From Posidonia oceanica (Eukaryota > Streptophyta > Magnoliopsida > Alismatales > Posidoniaceae): a stretch of DNA of 64,000 nucleotides. The first letter of the stretch is position 1, and each line of letters begins with the position of its first letter. Under the pieces are notes generated by a model that was given only the letters and a program-made list of their open reading frames with translations, was not told the DNA's origin and did no database searches. The stretch is taken from NCBI GenBank assembly GCA_037176725.1, contig JAZBRS010000029.1, positions 127,195,001-127,259,000 of the forward strand. The letters are read 5' to 3'. Below are positions 1 through 8,955 of the stretch, piece by piece. The position numbers were made by a program, and so were the translations under genes.

Positions 1-20
1 TTAGATTTGGTTTTGGTTGC

Positions 21-43
21 TAGGGTTTAGGGTTTAGGGTTTA
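21..43. repeat. Short telomere-like TTTAGGG run
   Basis: Just over three copies of the plant telomere heptamer lie inside the TAT-F LTR. Equivalent positions in the sister LTRs carry only single CCCTAAA-like words, so this is probably local slippage and not a telomere. Confidence 0.8.
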
Positions 44-56
44 ATGTGGAAAAAGG

Positions 57-155
57 AAAAGAAAGAAAGAAAGAAAGAAGGAAAGAAAGAAAGAAAGGAA
101 GGGAGAAAGAAAGAAAGAAGGGAAGGGAAGAAAAGAAATTAAAGATCAAATAACA
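57..155. repeat. (GAAA)n-rich purine microsatellite
   Basis: A run of GAAA/GAAG units inside the TAT-F LTR. The sister LTRs carry the complementary pyrimidine tracts (around 48930-49060 and 63540-63660). Confidence 0.85.
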
Positions 156-614
156 TGGGATAAAATAAAATAAAATAAAATAAAGATAAAATAAAGGGAA
201 GAAAGGAGAATAAGTGGGGAGGAGCAAGAATGGGGTGGGCCCATTGGAGAGCAAGAAAAGAAGAGAGAAAGAGAGGAAAAGAAGGAGAAAGAGAAGGAGG
301 ATAAAGAGGAGAGAGAAAAGAATAATCAGGAGAGAAAAAAGGATAATCAGAAAAGAAAGAAGGAGAAAGGCTTGGGTTTGGAAGGGGGTTTTGTGTGAGT
401 GTGTGACCTAGGGTTTGACCTAGGGTTTTGTGGATGGATTTTCCTAAGTTTTGTGTAGGTTTTCCTAGGTTAAAAAAGGCTAAGGTTTTGGGTTTGATTT
501 CAAGGTTCTAAAGTTTTTAATTTTCCTGATTTTGGGTGAGGATTTTCGAAGTCATGTTTTGAAGCCACCAGAGAAAGATCCACTAATTCAGCCTGTCAAA
601 ATGGGGTGTCAACA

Positions 615-767
615 ATTTTTTATATTATATTACAGGTGATGAAAAGAAAATAAATTATATTACATGTTGAAATTGTGCCAAAACATCAGCCACGAGCTTA
701 GCCACAACATTATTACATACTATAGTAATGGCTAATTTCTCCACGGCCTTGGCCACAGTGTTTGTCA
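615..767. other. AT-rich spacer, unassigned
   Basis: A stretch of 153 bp between the TAT-F LTR tip and the point where the CHR1 LTR copy starts to match its partner. It does not match the corresponding part of the CHR1 5' LTR upstream of 20871. It is presumably the remains of the site TAT-F inserted into. No gene is seen. Confidence 0.5.
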
Positions 768-1634
768 CCAAAAATTCCAACACAGTAACCATCATCCAAA
801 AATATCCATAAAATCCACAATATATCCCCTAAAATCATGAAATCTCTACCATGCATCCACAACATAGTAATCTACACATCTATATCATTTCCAAGTAAAA
901 TTGAAAGCTAGGAAGGGGGGTGTGCCTCAAACAACACACACAGAGCTTCCTCACCACCGCAGCGACCCAACTCACCCTCCGACGATCACCTCCGATCCAA
1001 AGCCCCACATGACTCGTCCACGAGTTTGCTCGACCACTGGAAGAAGGCCGGAGACCACTCGAGCTTGGGGCTACTGCACCCACCTCACGGCAACTCACTG
1101 AGAAAAGTTAAACCACGCGGAGGAGGAAACGAACCCAACTCAACACTGTGAAGCTTGACTCACCTTCACTGGCACTTGATCACAGGGGAGGAGCTCGTCG
1201 ACGATACCACCTCCTCAGGACGGTCGAACACCCAATGGACAGGGGACTTCCTCTGGTGCAGAGTCACAACACCATGCCACTCTCTCTTCTCTCTCTCACA
1301 GATGGAAGAAGGAGGAGAAGAAAACAGAGGGAGGAGGAGGAAGAAGGAAGAAGAAGAAGAAGAAGAAGAAGAAGAAGAAGAAGGAGAAGCCTTCAAACTC
1401 TCCGTCGTCGCTCCTTCACAGTCGCCCGACAGCTACCGTGAAATGCGGATGAATAAAAATGGTGGTTGCATGGCTTCGGTAAATATCGCATTCTTTAATA
1501 ACTTTTTACACAAAAATTGCACAAAAGCCCTCCTCTTTCTCACAAACTGCAAATCTCCCAAACCACTCCAAAAAATACGCCAAATTTCCTTGCGCCAAGC
1601 TTACCCGTTAATTCTAAAAAACCTGGATGTTACA
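768..1634 (-). repeat. CHR1 3' LTR, truncated
   Basis: Matches 20871-21728 nearly base for base, with scattered substitutions. It starts on the minus strand at 1634 with TGTAACATCCAGG. Similarity stops abruptly at 768 (ccaaaaattcc), so roughly the last 2.3 kb of this LTR is missing. Confidence 0.85.
1327..1390. repeat. (GAA)n microsatellite in CHR1 LTR
   Basis: About 60 bp of GAA/GGA triplets. The other LTR copy has a shorter tract at about 21434-21486. The triplet period keeps several frames open (poly-Glu, poly-Ser), so the reading frames here are artefacts. Confidence 0.9.
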
Positions 1635-1650
1635 TCCTAACCCCCTTAAA
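1635..1650 (-). other. CHR1 polypurine tract
   Basis: Minus-strand TTTAAGGGGGTTAGGA sits directly before the 3' LTR start at 1634, the position used to prime plus-strand DNA synthesis. Confidence 0.7.
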
Positions 1651-2417
1651 GGAATTTCGCCGTCGAAATCCTCAAGGTGAAAGGCCAAGGATACTAAATT
1701 AGGATGCCAAACTCACGGATCCAGATCAGCAGAACAACGGTGCCACCCAAAACTCAGGATTGATAGGAGAAATCTATGCCTGACAGCCATCTCATCCCAC
1801 AAAAAATCCAAAGCAAAGCCAAGGACTTAGCTATCTTCGAGTCAAAAAACTACCAAAATCCTGAATGAATGTCCCTTCAGGACCAAAATCTCCACCTACA
1901 AGCTCCAAAACAGTGTCTCCCAGAGTCTCTGAACATCCTCAGCCTCTCTGGCAGACACGCAACTATAGGGATGACCAGGTACAACCAGCTCCCACCAGCA
2001 TCCGCTGCGCTACTCTGATGCACAAGCTGGTCAACAACCACCCAAGGAGACCAAAAAGAAGAAGATCTCCACAAATCAAACAGCATCACACCATTCGATC
2101 CAACACCAAACAAGAAAACCAACTGGGCATTCCTAATAGGATACCCCAAGAAAACATAGGAGAAAGAATCTCCATAGCTCGAACAGCACCCAGCCATTCG
2201 AACCACCCACAACCAAAAATAACTAAGCATCCAAACAGGATACCCCAAACAGCACACATCAAACAACACATAACAAACAACACACAAAGCCATGCTACTC
2301 CATGGTCAAACCCACAAACAAAATGCACGACTCGATCGCGCAACACCAACACACGTCTCACACACGCAACCCCTCCCAGATAACTCTGTCCTCTAACAGA
2401 GTATCTGGAACAACCAC

Positions 2418-2902
2418 ACACATCCGGGAACCCATCAGAGCCACCCGAGACCAACAATACCCATCAGGGGACCCATCGAGCCGCCTAGAAACGACACTCG
2501 ACATCTGGGAACTCACCGAGTCGCCCAGAAACAACAACACACATCTGGGAACTCACCGAGTCGCCCAAAAACGGCACCCGACATCTGGAAACTCACCGAG
2601 TCGCCCAGAAACAACAACACACATCTAGGGACCCTCACAGTCACCCAGAGACAACCAACAAACATCTGGGGACCCACACGGTCACCCAAAAACAACACCC
2701 AACTTCTGGGAAGCCTCTCACTTCACCTAGAAACACAACAGACATCTGGGAAGCCCCACGCTTCACCCAGAAACACAACAGACATCTAGGAAGCTTCACA
2801 CTTCACCCAAAAACACCACAGACATCTAGGAAGCCTCACGCTTCACCCAGAAACACAACAGACATTTGGGAAGCCTCACGCTTCACCCAGAAACACAACA
2901 GC
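2418..2902. repeat. Minisatellite, ~41-bp unit, about 12 copies
   Basis: Units follow the pattern catctgggaa-[ag]c-caccgagtcgcccagaaacaaca and degrade gradually from left to right, with a later sub-family carrying cacgcttcacccagaaacac. Period is 40-42 bp. It lies in the middle of the CHR1 internal region. Confidence 0.85.
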
Positions 2903-3285
2903 TGGAGGACGGAGTTGCAGACAACCTCCACACACACGACGACTAACAACACATGACAGACAACAAACCAAACAAGCAAAACCCACAATCGTGGAGGGCC
3001 ACACAAGGAGCAGACAACTACTGCACCCCTTCCCCCCACGACAGCACAACACTGCCCAACCGCAACCACACACATCTGGGAAGTCTCATGCTTACCCAGA
3101 TGCAACCACAGGAGGATGAAACCTCAGACATCCTCCGCACCAACAACAAAACAAGCAACAACAAAAGTGGAGGTCACATGAGAGACAGTCACCTACTGCA
3201 TCTCTCCCTCCACAACAAACACCCAACCGCCCAATAATGGATGGTGGCAAAATAGACACGTCCTTTGGTCAGCTATCGTGAGGTG

Positions 3286-3300
3286 CCTAACCCCCTTAAA
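3286..3300 (-). other. Second polypurine-tract-like sequence in CHR1
   Basis: Plus-strand cctaacccccttaaa is identical over 15 bases to 1636-1650, the polypurine tract beside the 3' LTR, and lies about 1.65 kb upstream of it in element orientation. It could be a central PPT or the scar of an internal duplication. Confidence 0.55.
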
Positions 3301-3855
3301 AGAATCAAGGCACCACACCTCAAAATCCAGAAGCATCAAGAGACGTGCAAACCCCTAAGCAACACAACTCATCTGGCCACACACACAACAGGGTCTCCTA
3401 CCCTGCATGCCAGCACTGAGTCTCACCCAAAAAACAATTGCCACTACACCTACTGGCAACACGGTGCTTAATCCACACAATACTAGTGGATCGCACCACA
3501 CACTAAGCTTCACAGAGTTGAAGAGTTAAAGCGAATCACTCCACTCGAGCGAACGCTGCCTTGTGCTCCCAACAGCTCCCACAAAACAACTCTAGTCATA
3601 CGACAATCTCAGGGTCCAACCACTGGATACTTTCCAAATAGGAGTCGATGTCTGCTTCCACAAACGAGCAGACCATCACTCCCTGGTTCCACATGGTACT
3701 GCACGAATCATTCTCACCGATACCAGAGCCGGAGATGAAGGCACTCCTCAACACTGCAATCAAGAAAATCGATAAAATCAAGGTGCAGAAATGCATGAAA
3801 TGCAAATCTACGGAGTCACCTAACCAGACATCCCTAGGCTAGTGCTCCTAGGTAA

Positions 3856-3873
3856 CCTAGTGCTCTGATACCA
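3856..3873 (-). other. CHR1 primer binding site (tRNA-iMet type)
   Basis: Minus-strand TGGTATCAGAGC followed by ACTAGG, three bases downstream of the LTR end at 3877. TGGTATCAGAGC is the standard plant initiator-methionine tRNA primer site used by many copia elements and chromoviruses. It fixes the orientation of CHR1 as minus. Confidence 0.85.
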
Positions 3874-3876
3874 CTC

Positions 3877-4139
3877 TGTAACGAACCCAACGTCGCTACC
3901 TCTCAACTTAGCTACCATTTTTTTTAATCTTATTAGCATTTATGAACTACAGAACTAAATTCTCACAATTACTATAAAGTAGAAATAAAATAAACTTAAA
4001 TAACTTACTTACCCAGAACCCTTGATGTGTGGCAGTGTGACTCTTTTCCTATATACACTAGCAACTCCAGCTTTTATCCTGCACCTGCCAAAAATAGAAA
4101 CAAAGCACACGTGAGTGACCACTCAAGAGGTCACCCAGC
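3877..4139 (-). repeat. CHR1 5' LTR, 3' portion
   Basis: The LTR end reads GTTCGTTACA on the minus strand. It contains the segment GGGTGACC...GTCACTCACGTG...GGCAGGTGCAGG, which resembles 10880-10925 in the solo LTR and probably lies near the R/U5 boundary. TAT-A interrupts the LTR at 4139. Confidence 0.75.
4135..4139. repeat. TAT-A target-site duplication, left (ccagc)
   Basis: Pairs with ctagc at 18790-18794; four of five bases match, as expected for an older insertion. The sequence on both sides belongs to the CHR1 LTR. Confidence 0.6.
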
Positions 4140-4294
4140 TGTAGTAACCCGGAAAATCGGATCGTCCATGCACGATGCCAAAGCTTGCGTGCACCGACCG
4201 AAATTAGGTTGCTATTAACGGTTGGACCCGAGGAGGGATACTCAACTCGAAAACGCTGGAAAAAGAGGAAAAAGGAAAGATAAGACTAAATCAG

Positions 4295-4302
4295 AGTCGC
4301 CA
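4295..4302 (-). other. PBS-like core inside TAT-A 3' LTR
   Basis: Minus-strand TGGCGACTCTGA, preceded by AATAGACACG, lies about 160 bp inside the LTR end. The copy in the 5' LTR is at 16513-16520. It repeats the first 9-10 bases of the real primer site. Confidence 0.6.
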
Positions 4303-4440
4303 GCGTGTCTATTAAATCTGGAGACAAGGAAAACCAGGGAAATGCATGGAAAACATGCAAAAGATGCAATGATATGCAATGCTATGACTCGTGCCTAGGA
4401 TGAGGGCATAATGGTCATCACAGGCCATAAGAAAGGGCAA

Positions 4441-4520
4441 GGACTCCTATTACGTACGGGGAAGGTGTTAGGCACCCCCGATACGTCTGAAGAATCGGTC
4501 TTTCTAGGCTTAACGCTTGC
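4441..4520 (-). promoter_or_regulatory. Conserved Tat U5 block
   Basis: On the minus strand: AGACCGATTCTT, a short spacer, then GGGGGTGCCTAACACCTTCCCC (hairpin arms GGTG/CACC and GGGG/CCCC) and a GGAGTCCTTGCCC tail. The same block occurs at 16659-16740, 33224-33290, 37149-37216 and 52812-52880, although the LTRs around it differ greatly. It lies in the presumed U5 region and so would be in the RNA leader. Confidence 0.65.
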
Positions 4521-5130
4521 ATATGTAGGATTTTAGCAATTGAATGCCTTGCTGTACGCCCAAGGTGCGAGAAATGCTATGCATGCCTAATGAATGTATA
4601 AACTTGCTAGATATGTTATGATGTTATGATGCATGATCATGGTATGCTAGAAAATTAATTAAGGTGAAAAGGCAACAAAGCGGCGATAAACAAAGTGCGG
4701 AAAACAAGATCTGAAAACAGGACGAGCGAAATGATCAAAGCGCAAAGCGGCGAGCAAGGGGGCCCAGCCACTATCTGAGCTGCAAGGCAAGTCGCTGACC
4801 TAAGAGGCGCCGGAGCCTGTCGCCGATGAGATCGATGAGGAGCTTGGTGGCCGGTCAGAGCAGCTGCGGGGGCTAGTCGCCTGGCTGAGAGGCGTCTGAG
4901 CCTGTTGCCTGGGACAGCGGCGACGAGAGAGGCTTACAGCTCTGCCAGACAGTGGCCTTCACAGCCGAAAATAGGCTAGCTAAATGATGCAAAATTGAAA
5001 TCTAAAGCATGATCCTACAGACGGCATGATGAGGAAGACAAGCAAACAAACAAATAGCAAAATGGATGCCTAGGTCGCAAGATATGGCGGTCCAAAGTTG
5101 GCCGAAGGAACTGCCGGAAGTTGCAGTTGA

Positions 5131-5151
5131 GTCGCCGGTCATGCCGGCGAC
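5131..5151. repeat. Perfect 8-bp-stem hairpin in TAT-A LTR
   Basis: GTCGCCGG-TCATG-CCGGCGAC. The 5' LTR copy (17349-17369) keeps the stem with one G-T wobble. TAT-B has GTCGCCG...CGGCGAC at 33534-33554. Confidence 0.75.
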
Positions 5152-5495
5152 AGCACTACAAATCCTCGTTCCAAACAGTTAGCTTTGAGACCAGATCCAT
5201 AACGCATGGCAATGCAAAATTGAAATCTAAACATGCAATCATACAGAGCAAGCATTCACAATCACAGGCATACAAAAATCAAGGCAAATGGAGCTCTGGA
5301 TCAGCCGGAACGGTGGCCCAAACTCCGGCCAAACGGTTGTAGGAGGCACAGGCTAGTCGCCGCATCACGTGGTGCCTAATCTGGCAAGCCTCTGGTGCCG
5401 GAGAAGATGGCCAAGAATGGCCGACTACGCTACTGAAAATGAAAGCAACTATTTAGGAAGCATGTATGGAACATAAGGAAGTTAGGGGAGGTGTT

Positions 5496-5504
5496 ACTTA
5501 CCTG
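5496..5504 (-). other. Splice-donor consensus in TAT-A 3' LTR
   Basis: Minus-strand CAGGTAAGT, a full match to the plant 5' splice-site consensus, also present in the 5' LTR at 17714-17722. Only the 5' LTR copy could serve a leader intron. Confidence 0.45.
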
Positions 5505-6571
5505 TAGGGATGCGCGGAGTGGCCCCCCGACCTAGCTCGTCGAAGCTCACCGGCGTGGGGGTTGCTGTGGCAGAGGAAGCAACGGTGGGCACGCGGGATG
5601 GTCTGAATGAGTTCGCGGCGACCTTGCGGTGGTGTGCCCGAAATTTGGGGGAGTTCGGAGCTGAGGTGCGGCTTCTGGGAATGTCGGCCGGCAGCGGCAA
5701 GGAGGCGGCGGACTCAGGGTCATCACGGTGGTCCGGGATGCTAGGGACACGTTTGAAAGGCTGGGAATGTTGCTGGTGGTTGTGTGAAGGTGTCTGGGTG
5801 GTTGAATTGCACTTTTGAGCAAGCGGTCAAGGAGGAGGAGAGGTGGAAGTCAGCGGTGGAATGGGTTCCCCTCGTTTGCAAGGGTATGGCCAGGGTGTCT
5901 CAAATGAGCTCTCCCTTTGCACACTGGGATCCTCCTTGCCTATTAGCTCTAGCAAGTTGCAGAGGAGGGTCAGTGAGAGACTGTGAGTGTGGGTGGTAGT
6001 CGAGGGAGGTGATGGTTGCAGGTCGAGGTTGCCGGCATGGCAGGAGGTTCGGCGGGTAGCAGTGAGGGTTGTGTGTGCAGGTTTTCCGCCGGCGAGGAAG
6101 AGACAGCGTGCCAAAGAGTAAGTGGTTCTTGACACATAGCGCGTGGAGGTAGTGCGATAGTAAGTGAGGAAGGGACGGGTGTCAGGAGGTCGACGGCCGA
6201 TGGCAGGGAAGCTTGGGAGGTCTGCTGATTTACAGTCGAGTCGTCCCAGCACCTGGCACCTAACTCAGTCGCCCTTGGACTTGGCGACAGAGGTCAATCG
6301 CCTGTGCATGCGGCGACCAGACGTGTATTTCAGTGGCTGGGCTAAAAATGGGCTTGGGCTTGGTTGGTGGCTTAGATTGGTTTTGGAAATGGGAAATGAA
6401 TTGTTTTGGGTAGGTTTTGGCGTAGTTTTGGAATGGGATTTGGTTTTAGGTCGAATTGGGTCAGTTTGAGTGGAAAGGTTGGGTTTTAGGGAAAAGGTTG
6501 AATTCGCCGTTTTCGAGCTCGCTTTCTCCAAGTTTGATCCGCCGCCAGGTGTCATAAATGGGGTGTCTACA

Positions 6572-6588
6572 GATGCCCCTCCTTGAGC
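6572..6588 (-). other. TAT-A polypurine tract
   Basis: Minus-strand CAAGGAGGGGCATC runs up to the 3' LTR start at 6571. TAT-C has an equivalent tract at 39815-39831. Confidence 0.65.
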
Positions 6589-7187
6589 GAGGTCAAGTGT
6601 AGCGTGACCGTGGCTTAGAGTTGACAAGACACCCCCTCTAACATCGATAAGAGGCCAGTTTTTATTGACATGAGTCACTTATTTGGTGGATGCACCAAAA
6701 ATCATGACTCATCGCCGAATGCATATGCATATGCGAACACTAGAATGCTGTGCCAATGCAAGGGCTAGTGCACAGTGCTAATGCAAGTGTCATGCCTACG
6801 CTAATGCTCATTGCGCTGTACTCCTCTAGGGGAAAGCGGGTGATGCATGCACGCGGAAAAGGCGGAAAATGCAATGCAATGGTCATCGGGCAGTACTTTG
6901 GGAAAGCCGGACGACCGAGTGCGTTGAGCGGTGTACAACTCTAGTGCGGGGGTGCCGTTTGCCAAGCTTCATGCTGTAGGCGTAGGCGATGCAAGTGTTG
7001 AAAGTAAAAGGCTGAATGTAAAGGTGCTGAAAGTAAAGATGCTGAAAGTAAAGATGCTATGGATGTGCATGCGATGACTGGCATGTAACGCCCAAGACAT
7101 GGAGTGTGGAAGTTGGTGTAATGACTACAGAGGAGTAGCAGCGCAATAAGAATGCAAATGTTATGCAATGGGGCACATGAAACCGAG

Positions 7188-7790
7188 AAACTGATCCCAA
7201 GCCGCACACTGCTGCGAGTATCATCCAAAGCCGGCAAGCTGTGAAAGTTTTGCGGGTGCTGAGGATGCTACCTTAGGTAATACGCGAACCAGGGGTTCGA
7301 CTCCTAAGTGCGCGATGCTATGCAGTGAAATGCAGTGTATCAACAGTGGAATGCGTGGGACGCGAAACCGAGAAAACGATCCTAGGGCCGCGCACTACTG
7401 CGGGTGCCATCCAAAACCAGCAAGCTGCGAAAGTCTTGTGGGTGTCGAGGATGGTACCTTAGGCAATACACTAGCCAGGGGTTCGAATCGCAAGCACGTG
7501 ATGTCCGTGTGATGATGAGATGCAATACTAGGACTGACTCTATGGAGGATACAAGGAAGTTACATGATGTCATGCAATGAAATGCTAATGTTATGCAGTG
7601 AAATGCAATGTATAGACAGTGGAACGCCAGGCACACGGAACCGAGAAAACGATCCTGGGGCCGCGCACTACTGTGGGTGCCATCCAAAGCCGGCAAGCTG
7701 CGAAAGTCTTGCAGGTGCCAAGGAAGGTACCTTAGGCAATATGCTAGCCAGGGGTTCGAATCCCAAGCACGCGATGTCCGTGTGATGATG
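7188..7790 (+). repeat. Three repeats with Pol III B-box-like motif
   Basis: Each copy of about 130-155 bp (7188-7315, 7357-7510, 7638-7790) runs from gaaaccgagaaaacgatcc through catccaaagccggcaagctg to accaggggttcgaatcccaag. The B-box-like words are at 7294-7304, 7480-7490 and 7753-7763 (GGTTCGANTCC; the second has a final G). Two more copies lie in TAT-C (40223-40375, 40478-40640). I could not build a cloverleaf or a clear A box, so these are not called tRNA genes. Confidence 0.65.
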
Positions 7791-7839
7791 AGATGCTAAT
7801 GCCATGCAACAGAATGCTATTACACTACGACGAATGGGT

Positions 7840-8790
7840 GATAGGTTAACAGGCCTATCGCTGGATAGTTAGAGAGTATCGGCCCTTTGAAGAGTTGACG
7901 GACTCATCACCGAATAGTTGGGGGATATCGGCCCGAATGGGGGTGAGATGATACCAAGGGGCTACCAGATGCACTTGGTATCGAAGGCATTGACAAGCCA
8001 GTGAATCTATCAGGCAAGAGAAGTGGTGACAAGTGGAATGACTTGTAACCACGAATGCAACGGGAATACCATACCCGAAGGTGTGGCAAAGGTCCATAGA
8101 CGCTCCCGTAACAGTTGGGGATGTCAGCCTGATGCAGATGGAAATGGGATACCATGGGGCAGCAAAATAAAGATGCCCTTGGTATCGGTGAACGATACTA
8201 GGGGATAGCCGAAGCGCCTATGGCATCAAAATGCAAGGTGGAGACAAAACCAACGAGTTTGCCAGTCGAGTAGTTAGGGGGTACCAGCCTGAATGCAATG
8301 AGATGGATGAAAGGGCTCATCGTGCGATGTGCAATGCTGGTGGGGAATGCAATGAGATAATGCAAATGCAAGGTGATAAGTTGACGGACCTATCACCGAA
8401 TAGTTAGGGATATCAGTCCGATGAGATGAGGGGAGGGGCAATACCACAAGGCAGTAAAAAGATGCCTCTGGTGTCAAGGATGATACTAGGGGACAGCCGA
8501 GGCGCCCGTGGCATCGAAATGTGAATGATGGATGAATGGATGAATGGATGATAAGTTGACGGACCTATTGCCGAATAGTTAGGGATATCAGCCCGAATGC
8601 AATGTGAATATGCAGAATGACATTTTGACAGGCGTCAACCAAGCAGTTAGGGCTACCAGCTTGATGCAAAGGAATGCAGAATGATAGGTTAACGGACCCA
8701 TCGCCGAGCAGTTAGGGTTGCCAGCCCGAATGCAAAAGGATAGGTTGATGGACCCATCGCCGAGCAGTTTAGGGGTGCTAGCCCGATGGT
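7840..8790. repeat. Dispersed two-hairpin units (TAT-A, distal)
   Basis: At least six copies (from about 7840, 7897, 8374, 8550, 8680 and 8730) of the pattern gata[ag]gtt[ga]acggac[ct][ct]atcgccga[ga][ct]agttaggg...cagcccg. The units are separated by other short repeats. See 12388-12585 for the tandem version and the stem pairing. Confidence 0.75.
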
Positions 8791-8950
8791 GAGAATGCAG
8801 AATATGCAGAGAGAAGGCATGAACCCATCGCGGCGAGTGTGCAATGGTCTCAGTGCAGGCATGCGATGCAACGTCACAAGGTGACAAGTAAGGGACATGC
8901 CGGTCATCACGGACCTACCCAACGCAGTGGGCGGCAAAATTTAAAGAACG

Positions 8951-8955
8951 CGGAG
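8951..8955. repeat. Solo LTR target-site duplication, left (cggag)
   Basis: Identical to 11108-11112. TAT-C has an uninterrupted cggag at the homologous position (about 41958), which confirms the empty site. Confidence 0.9.

Larger units (their letters stand above)
1..614 (-). mobile_element. Tat/Ogre LTR 5' end, partial (TAT-F)
   Basis: Read on the minus strand, this segment starts at 614 with TGTTGACACCCCATTTTGAC. The same LTR tip opens the elements at 47411 and 61923. Behind the tip lie the same kinds of A/G-rich low-complexity tracts seen in those LTRs. The segment runs off the left edge, so it could be a 5' LTR, a 3' LTR or a solo LTR. Small reading frames here encode only low-complexity Phe/Ser/Lys/Arg runs and are not genes. 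The five bases after the tip (615-619, atttt) would be one copy of the target duplication. Confidence 0.8.
1651..3855 (-). other. CHR1 internal region, non-coding
   Basis: No frame here resembles gag, protease, RT, RNase H or integrase. The sequence is C/A-rich on the plus strand and holds a minisatellite (2418-2902) and a second polypurine-tract-like word (3286-3300). A short stretch at 3600-3840 has open frames on both strands, but I recognise no protein in them. Confidence 0.7.
4140..6571 (-). repeat. TAT-A 3' LTR
   Basis: Aligns along its whole length with 16357-18789. In one 120-base sample (5821-5940 against 18039-18158) I counted 8 mismatches, so the insertion is not recent. Reading frames in it (for example 5494-5822 and 6164-6678) lie in repeats shared by both LTRs and do not resemble known proteins. 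Confidence 0.9.
6589..8955 (-). other. TAT-A 3' non-coding region with repeat arrays
   Basis: This occupies the position where pol would be. It contains short 18-bp GCTGAAAGTAAAGAT repeats (about 6990-7055), three B-box-containing repeats (7188-7790) and dispersed hairpin units (7840-8790). The same modules in the same order occur in TAT-C at 39.83-41.95 kb, so the arrangement predates the two insertions. No protein-coding similarity is seen on either strand. Tandem repeats in 3' untranslated regions are a known trait of Tat/Ogre elements. Confidence 0.7.

Noticed and set aside
21..43. Telomere or subtelomere
   Set aside because: Only about three heptamers, lying inside an LTR.
1155..1640. 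161-codon frame with a poly-Glu run, and poly-Ser frame opposite
   Set aside because: Created by the (GAA)n microsatellite in the CHR1 LTR; the second LTR copy does not preserve the frame.
7188..7790. tRNA genes suggested by GGTTCGAATCC
   Set aside because: No acceptor stem, D arm or clear A box; T-arm pairing is only three base pairs.
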